Assembly (NCBI GenBank): GCA_946965045.2
Contig: OX337228.1
Coordinates: forward strand, 930,001 to 994,000
Source of the DNA: Epithemia pelagica
Taxonomy: Eukaryota > Bacillariophyta > Bacillariophyceae > Surirellales > Surirellaceae
Length of the DNA stretch: 64,000 nt
Reading direction: 5' to 3'
Shown: piece after piece, positions 56,901 to 64,000 of the stretch
How positions within the stretch are numbered: position 1 is the stretch's first letter
Layout: every line of letters begins with the position of its first letter
Notes under the pieces: generated by a model
The model's database searches: none
The model's input: the letters and a program-made list of their open reading frames with translations, nothing else
What the model was told of the DNA's origin: nothing
Program-made: the position numbers and the translations under genes

Positions 56901-58806
56901 CGTTGATGCACTTGTGGGCGCTGAGGTAGGACTGTTTGTTGGTGTTGCCGTCGGAGCTGTAGTTGGACCGGCTGATGGCTGACTTGTCGGACCCGCAGTT
57001 GGTCCACTTGTTGGTGCACTCGTTGGTTGACTTGTTGGTGTCGATGTTGGAGCTGACGTTGGGCCATCTGTCGGCGCAGATGTGGGACCAGCAGTCGGTT
57101 GTGTTGTCGGAGCTGATGCTGGGGCATCTGTTGGAGCTGCTGTTGGACCTACAGTTGGTGCCGCTGTTGGAGTACTCGTGGGTGTTTCAGTAGGCTCACC
57201 GGTCGGTGATGTTGTTGGTAATGACGTTGGTGCACTTGTCGGACTGCTCGTTGGTCCACTTGTAGGTGACGTTGTCGGAGCTGACGTTGGGCCGGCTGTC
57301 GGAGATGATGTTGGTGCCGTGGGACTGCTCGTTGGAGACGACGTTGGGGCTTTAGGACTTTCTGTAGGACTCGACGTAAGGGCAGTTGGATTCGACGTTG
57401 GTTGTACCGTTGGCGCACTTGTCGGCTGTGAAGTCGGGCTGCTTGTTGGTGCCGCCGTCGGGGCTGTCGTAGGACCATTCGTTGGTGCAGTTGTGGGTGC
57501 TGAGGTAGGACTGTTTGTTGGTGTCGCCGTCGGACCTGCTGTTGGCTGACTCGTTGGACCCGCAGTTGGTGCACTTGTTAGTGCACTCGTTGGTTGACTT
57601 GTGGGTGTGGATGTTGGAGCAGACGTTGGGCCATCTGTCGGAGCAGATGTGGGACCAACAGTCGGTTGGGTTGTCGGAGCGGATGTTGGGCCATCTGTCG
57701 GAGCAAATGTGGGACCAGCAGTAGGCTCTGTTGTCGGAGCTGATGTTGGGCCATTTGTGGGAGCAGATGTGAGACCAGCGGTTGGTTCTGATGTCGGAGC
57801 GGATGTTGGGCCGGCTGTCGGAGCTGATGTGGGACCATCAGTTGGTTCTGCTGTTGGAGTACTCGTTGGGGTTTCCGTAGGCTCACTGGTCGGCAACGAT
57901 GTTGGTGATGACGTCGGTGCACTTGTCGGACTGCTCGTCGGATTTTCAGTCGGCTCAGTTGTAGGACCACTCGTAGGTGAGCTCGTTGGTTGACTGGTTG
58001 GTGTTGATGTGGGAGTGTTCGTCGGGCCGTCTGTGGAACTTGCAGTGGGATTGTCAGTGGGATTGTCAGTTGGCTGTGATGTGGGAGTACTCGTGGGTGT
58101 TTCAGTGGGCTCACTGGTAGGGGTGGACGTAGGTTGACTGGTCAAAGGTGTGGTGGGACCGGCCGTGGGTTGATTAGTGGGATTGTTCGTGGGCGCAGAT
58201 GTCGGGGTCGATGTGGGATTGTCGGTTGGTGCGTCCGTGGGCTGACTTGTGGGACTGTTGGCCGGATCATTGAGTCGTCGGCGGGAAATACCCGGTCGCA
58301 AATGCCCCCCGAGATTGGTCGAGTCGGTTTTTTCTCGGTCGTCATCGTACGGAACGCGTTTGGAAAGATTCGAATTCGTGATTGGTGGTTTCGACGGGTT
58401 CGTATCATCCTGGTGCGATGAATGGGATGTTTGGTCTTTTTCGGACCACAAGGATCCAAAAACCTTGAAGACTGGAAGCTGACTTTGTCACAGACGTGGG
58501 ATGTTCAGTTGTGTTATGAGAACTATTGTCCTCAGCAGTCTTGGTTGTCACATTCATGTTGCATGGGTCGGCTTCGTTGCAGATCGTCGTTTTACTTTCC
58601 TCCAACAACATGGCGTCGGAAGGTACGGGAGGAGTTGGCGTTGGAGGAGGCGGGGACGACAAGGAGACGACATGGTCTTTTCGTCTGTCGGGGTTGGTGG
58701 ACTTGGCAAAACTGGTTCCACACAAGAGCTGTACAACAAGGAGTGCGTGGAGCAAGTGGGTCCCCCGTTTCCCCACAGTAGCAATTCTACAGGAGGAGGA
58801 AACCAT
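53996..58806 (-). pseudogene. PT-repeat secreted protein gene, frameshifted unit 3 copy
   Basis: The N-terminal frame (58806-58405) starts with the same signal peptide as units 1 and 2, but the second Met is Val. It is thrown out of frame by a 2-base deletion near 58453, so it ends in unrelated residues. The PT frame resumes from about 58451 to 54786 (1221 residues) and shifts again near 54815. A third piece carries PT repeats, then KKSGKGGKSKKSGKS, and slips once more within the Lys/Ser tail. With at least two internal shifts it is probably not functional as one protein. Shorter products could be made. It is more diverged than units 1 and 2. Confidence 0.8.
55270..56910. repeat. 411-base higher-order PT repeats in unit 3
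   Basis: The same block recurs at 55339, 55750, 56161 and 56572, a spacing of 411 bases (137 codons). This period is unlike the 1119-1131 bases of units 1 and 2, so the arrays expanded independently. Confidence 0.88.
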
Positions 58807-59480
58807 GGTGGTGGGGAGCGTTTGCTTTGCTCCAAAATGGTACTATCTCTAGTAGGTCGACAAGAGGGCTCACGGTCAATGTCCCTGGTGGTGGAGCCTC
58901 AAAGCTTTGATGAAACCAAACGGATCAAATGAAAAAGATGAGATTCCAAGGTCGTAAAGTGACGAAAACACTTGTACAACAACGGCAATGTTGTCAATCA
59001 CTTCTTGTCGAATGATAAATGGTAACCTTTTTGGTTTGTCCCCCAAATGGTGTATATTGAGAGTACAAGCCAACGGGTTTGTTCAACAGTCATTTCCAAA
59101 AGTGGCAGGGCTCCCGTCCTCGACACCACATTGACGTTAGTCCTATAGTACTCCCAACCCGATATCTCTACTACGGAGCTTAAATTGAACTGTCCAGTTT
59201 CTACTAGCTTCTGGGCAATACAAAGATTTATGCTCTGATGGGGTACGAGTACTCGTAGGGTACGAATTACGAGTACGAGTAGCTGCTAGCGAAGAACGCT
59301 TTCAATTCTCCTCGCACATTTCCAATTATTCAATTTTCGATTCCGAGATATTTTTTCGATCGTGGTGCCTTGGTCGGCTTAAGTACGAGTACTCGTACAC
59401 CTACTTAGCCGAACATGGATCGGCTTACCCAGCCCTTACGTGGTACGGACCCAGTGCCAGGTCCTACGAGGAACGAGTAC
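58807..59480. promoter_or_regulatory. Upstream region of the PT gene, unit 3
   Basis: Similar to units 1 and 2 for roughly the first 400 bases, then diverged. TACGAG/CTCGTA motifs are dense at 59240-59290 and 59385-59480. Both hAT-like insertions are absent. Confidence 0.4.
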
Positions 59481-61030
59481 TACGAGCTCCACCGCACTGA
59501 AATTGCACAACCAGTAGCCCGTGCTTTTTTGGTCCCCAACTTTTTCTATAATGATTCTAGCTTCGTAGAAAGACCACTACGGTCATTTTGCACTGCATAA
59601 CACCACCATGGACGATAAAGACCGCTGTGCACCTCCAACGAAAGGTGCTAGTACTCCTCTGAACACCCAGGGGGCTGATCTTCATGTGTACCGTGAACGG
59701 TGAAAAGGGCGGCGTTAAGATGTCTGTTTTCATGGACCTACGGCAAGATCTAGAAGACCTTCCATTTTTGGGTTGGAAGGAAGCAATGAGAGGATCAAGA
59801 TTGGAGTCTGATAATGGTGCAATGAACGAAGATTGCAGGGATGGACGACAATGGAAGCTCCGAAATGGATGGATGAGGCACAGGAGAGCAGCGGCAAGGA
59901 CACGCGGCAATCAACTGGAGGATTCCGAACCGCAAACATGACGTGAATCTCGGCAACCGCATCGAAGGAAGTGACAATCAGAAGACGATGCCAAGGGAGA
60001 CAATGAATCCAGCAATTCACTTAACGTCCGTCCGCATGCAACAATCAACTTCTTAGTTTTGCGTGGTCCGAACACAGCAAATGAAAGCGTCGTCGGGTTG
60101 GTTTAAACGCAACAAGCAACAAAAGTTTGGTTCGACCAAACAAGGAAACAAACGCAACCATGGGTGGACAGACTACTTCTGTCGCAGCCAACAATGGTGC
60201 TGCTGCTGCTGATTGTTCGAGTGGAAGAAGGAGGGGATGCCGTGGAGCTGCGGCAGCGGTAGACGAAGATGGTGTGGTCGTCCTCCTTCTTCTACATTGC
60301 GACGAAACAATCAACTCCTTGTCTTTTCGTTACCCTCACCCAACAAATCGGAGCCTCGTCCATTGGAGGTAACAAGCGGCAACAACCACAACAAGCGGCG
60401 ACAACCACAACAAGCGGCGACAACCACAAAGACAGCAAGCGGTGACAATGACAACAACAACCCAAAGCTCGCTGAGACCGAACGAAACACGCGGCGACAA
60501 CCACCACAACAACAAGCGGTGACAACGACAACAACAACCAACTACTCGCTGCCGCCGAACGAAACACTCGGCGACAAGGACAACACTCGGACAACAACAA
60601 CCCCAATGCAACAATCAACGATCGAACATGGGATGGTGGTGAAACAAAAATCAACAAAAGAAAGGATCGCGAACGAGGATGGATGAACAAGGATGGATGG
60701 ACAAGGATGGATGAACGAGTAGCGAAAGCCTACGACACATACAAAGCTATTTAGATGCTTTCTATTCGTAGATGGTCTCTATTAGTAGCTGTTCATATTC
60801 ATACTTGTAGAGAAGGCGGGTTGATTGTTGTGCCAGCGCCTCGTCTCCATGGTGATCGGTTTTAGTCCACCACGTGGGAGTGTGTGTCGGCATGTGAAGG
60901 GGGGGCAATTCATTTTACTCTATGAAAATGAATGGTGTATTATATCTCGTTGGGCCGGAAGTGCCACCGAGAATCAAAAATGTAAAGGACAGGCTACCGC
61001 GCGGAGAACTTTCGCTCGGTGGAGCTCGTA
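59481..61030. mobile_element. Possible 1.55-kb inverted-repeat insertion in unit 3
   Basis: The left border reads TACGAGCTCCACCG and the right border its complement, CGGTGGAGCTCGTA, with weaker matching for about 25 further bases inside. A TA on each side could be a target duplication. The interior is not found in units 1 and 2. It has a simple-repeat tract of ACAACAAGCGGCGACAACC type at 60370-60600 and two short + frames (59684-59941, 60127-60372) with no recognisable family. Confidence 0.4.
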
Positions 61031-61472
61031 ATATGAGAAACTCGATTGAGCCTTTCTGATTGTGGTTGGGGAGTCATTCATGGGTTCCCACGCCAACCGC
61101 CAACGCTCAACGCTCAATCCCCAAAAGTCACACAAGATGAAACATGAAACATGAAACATGAAACTTGACATACAAAATACAAAATACACAACATATCCGA
61201 CATCCGATGCTCGATACGGTTAAAGGTAATGTTTAATGTTTGTGGCAATAGGCGAAAAACATTGAAAGGGCCTTTTGGGAGATTCAATTCATCGCACCAC
61301 TAAACCCGATCAGAATCTCTTTTTCTTCAGGAAGCCCTCCTGCGGAAAGAAACAAGAGCACGAAGCCATGTGTGTGTGCGAGTTGTCCGCCGGTCTAACA
61401 GCCAACAGAGACGTCAAGAGGGCGCAAGAACAACCGACACGTGAAGGCGCATGGTAGAAACACTATTTCATC
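61031..61472. other. Spacer before unit 4
   Basis: Diverged counterpart of 24550-24930. It includes a short tandem repeat of ATGAAAC at about 61137-61165. No gene. Confidence 0.45.
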
Positions 61473-62443
61473 TTTGGCTCATGTCGTAGGGTCCAAACAA
61501 GCGAGGCACATGAATGCCGTCGCATCGAAAAACCTGTCCAAAAGACTTGCACGTTCTTGACTTCCTCATTGACCGAACTGTGGCGCCCGCCTACTCTGCT
61601 TTCTGGAATATGGGGATTACGTCGTTTTTTTCTGGAGCACCTACGTCTCTTGCACATTTGCTCATGGCTCCTCGACTTACTAGCAAGGACCAAAGGTTAC
61701 GACAGGAACATGTACATGTGTCCTTGGACACCAGCCACATGGACGAGAGAGCCACTTTCCTTCTTCTATTCGACTACCTCCAGCTAGGAATACGCGTTCT
61801 AGGATGGTGAGAAAAAACCGGCAAGAGACGTTGTGTGGAGCAGCAGAGTATTCGCCATGCGAGAGGATGTTGTAGTTGTTGTTGTTGTTGTTGTTGTACC
61901 TCATTCTCGTCAGTTCAGTGGTAGAAGAAGGAGGATTATGAACCAGATCCTTGATCCTTGCTCGTGCATTCACTGGTTGCATTCACTGGTTGAGCCTGGC
62001 ACTCCCCTTGACTTTTTTGTTATCCACGAAGACGGCGACTCTGGGTGGTCGACTCGGGTTCCAGTCTGTGATGGCAACGACAAGATCAAGAGTTTGTAAG
62101 AACCGCTGACGTAGACAGTCTCCACGGGTGGATCCCTGTGACTGTGGCTGTGGCTGTCATGCGCGTCCCAATGGGAATGGTCCGACAGTGTGTACTCGAG
62201 GTGCTCACTGAACGTTCAAGTTTCGTGAAATGCTCCTGTCTTCTTCTACTACCACTTGTATCGGAAAGCACGACCGGGAGGATCCGTTCCACCAAGGAAC
62301 TCTTGCTTCTTCCTCCTTTTGTTGTGATTCCATTACGTGTTTGTGCGGATTCGCACACCATGTTGTTTCTTGATGTCACTTTATACGACGACAGGAAGCC
62401 CGCGTAGTCAAGAACGAAGTGTGTGTCTGAGGAAAAGAGTCCA
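61473..62443. repeat. Partial, diverged unit 4 (left arm only)
   Basis: It matches the left arm of units 1-3 from the same start point but with many substitutions. Compared with unit 1, about 920 bases (1207-2125) are missing, replaced by a short GTT repeat near 61874-61895. Similarity fades after about 62443. Confidence 0.85.
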
Positions 62444-62774
62444 TCACCCCCCAAAGTCTCCAGGAGTGAGAGATTCCAACATATCTCATAAAGAGTGGAT
62501 GAATCCACTTCTCTTTTGAAACCCTTCACAACGAGGTATAGGAGACAGCTGTTCATTCATACTTTAGTCTCAGTATGTGATGGTATTAGGTAGTCGTTCA
62601 GATACATACAGCCCGGATTTTTTTCAATGAAGTCTGTCAAAATCAAACGTGGATGGACTCAAAACTCCATTGTCCCTCCTACTCCCTATTCATAGCTCAG
62701 TCGTACAAGTCCTATTTCTTGAGTCACTAGAGGCTGTCCCTGCAGATGCAGATCCCAATGGTCAACCATTCGCC
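62444..62774. other. Right flank of the array, no gene seen
   Basis: Not similar to the units. Only short frames. Confidence 0.4.
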
Positions 62775-64000
62775 ATTAAATCCCCTCCATTTTGGTGAGG
62801 CGGCCAGACAAATCCCCAACCCTATCCTTTTTTCAATGTCGCCCGCCACTTCTCCAGGTAGCTCTAAGTATCTCTAATTGCCAACACCGTTACATCAAGG
62901 TCGGCTTGCGTCCAGCTTCCTCGGATTTGGTTTCTTGTTTAGGACGAATCCTCACAAAATTGGGCAACCCTCTCGTTCACGTCTCTCACAAAACCCAAAA
63001 CCGAGGCACATGACATGAGGTATGAACCATGGACGAATCATGCTGGGCTGAATCGCTTCTAACTTCTCACTACTGCTGCTTAGTTCTAATCTTCTTGTCT
63101 CCTTTTCTTTCTTCTTACTCATCACTGCTGCAATCTTTCCTTTCGTTCATGCATAATCCTTTGGTTTTGTCTCATGTTGTACGCGTAGACTAGTAGGTAT
63201 AAGCTGCTTGTGGTCAAGTGGAATATCTATCCCTTTCCCCTTGTTGCAATTCTTTTGTTGTTTGATTGTTGGCTGGTTGGTTACTTTTATGTCTTCTGTA
63301 GGATAGATCATTCTCAATCATTTCTCAACGACCAAACATGTTGTTGTTTTTGCTTCCACACCTTACCTTCCAATTATCAGCACCTAGATCTAGAGTCATA
63401 CAGCGAATGATTCAATTCGTAGCTGTAGATGCGTGTAAGAGCTGCTCTGTCGTGTGTTCATGGTGGAACTGAGGGTCATCGACGTGCTCAAAACAGAAAA
63501 CAGATGTACAACACGCATACAGGAGGCACTTAACTCTATAGATGGCTAGCACATGAGTTCTATTTCTAGTGAATAAAGAAAAGAAGGTTTATAGTCTGTG
63601 GATGAATGCAATGAAAGTTATGGACTCATTTCGACAGAAATGAACAATGGCAAGTAATTAGCTGCTGAGCCAGAGACACAGCAGATGAGCAGACGCTCGT
63701 CCAGTGAGCAGAGCAAGCAAAAGAGACAAGTGTGAGTGAGCATGAGCAATGTAATTGTCATGGCAATCCGCAATGGATCAAGCTCACCTGGAATGCCATT
63801 AATCCGATGTGCTTTGGCAAGAGAAAAGGATTGTGTGCTTGTTACTTGTCCGACATTATGAAACAACCAACCGTCATCCACGCAGGGCCGCTGGAGAGCT
63901 GGCAAAGCCACTCATTTGAGAGCAAGCTCTTCCAAGCACGTGTCCAGGACACGCGACCGAATTTGGTCTGGCCGCCTCACCAAAATGGAGGGGATTTAAT
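62775..64000. mobile_element. Inverted-repeat element at the right window edge
   Basis: The left end begins ATTAAATCCCCTCCATTTTG. 63966-64000 is the exact complement of 62775-62809, giving 35 perfect bases plus a further near-match. The element is at least 1226 bases. Its outer limits and target duplication cannot be seen because the window ends there. The interior has only short frames, so it is probably non-autonomous. Confidence 0.75.

Larger units (their letters stand above)
42488..61472. repeat. Tandem unit 3
   Basis: Same block order as units 1 and 2. It lacks piggyBac, the composite transposon and the hAT remnants. It has its own copia element and a 634-base element. Its PT gene and downstream spacer are the most diverged. 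Confidence 0.9.

Noticed and set aside
60213-60686. A 157-codon + frame with Asn/Gln/Thr runs
   Set aside because: It is a translation of an ACAAC-type simple repeat and has no conserved feature.

Overview
The window is nuclear DNA of a eukaryote, most probably a pennate diatom. The evidence is short GT-AG introns (about 60-66 bases), a Ty1/copia element with a diatom-style gag zinc knuckle, piggyBac and Harbinger-type transposases, a protein with a bipartite plastid presequence, and very long secreted Pro-Thr-repeat proteins with Lys/Ser blocks. I see no bacterial-style operons, rRNA or tRNA genes.

The main architecture is a tandem array of a large unit. Unit 1 is 813-24930, unit 2 is 24931-42487, unit 3 is 42488-61472, and a diverged, internally deleted fourth copy is about 61473-62443. 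Each full unit has, in order: a 2-kb arm without a convincing gene; a small gene of unknown function on the + strand; a convergent, very long gene on the - strand for a secreted PT-repeat protein (2121, 2657 and a broken third copy); and 2-2.5 kb of upstream DNA rich in TACGAG/CTCGTA motifs. The sequence left of 813 is not repeated and holds the start of a gene that runs off the edge.

Transposable elements differ between units, so each unit serves as the control for the others. A piggyBac element sits at the same TTAA in units 1 and 2, and unit 3 carries the clean empty TTAA. Unit 1 alone has an 8.35-kb element with near-identical 28-base inverted ends and a CAG target duplication. It carries a Harbinger-type transposase, a companion gene, an intact Crinkler/RHS-like NTPase-nuclease gene, a glycosyltransferase-like gene and a plastid-targeted protein gene. 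Units 2 and 3 show its empty site. Unit 3 alone has a young copia element (7098 bases, LTRs identical by eye, CCTTT duplication) and a 634-base element with a CTG duplication. Units 1 and 2 share two hAT-like short elements, one of which still encodes the hAT dimerisation domain. A further inverted-repeat element fills the right edge (62775-64000).

The PT-protein genes are the likely host function of the array: secreted, mucin-like, Lys/Ser-rich proteins that could be part of the cell wall, silica matrix or adhesive mucilage. They vary in length through higher-order repeats of about 1.12-1.13 kb (units 1 and 2) or 411 bases (unit 3). All three have a frame break in the Lys/Ser-rich C-terminal tail.
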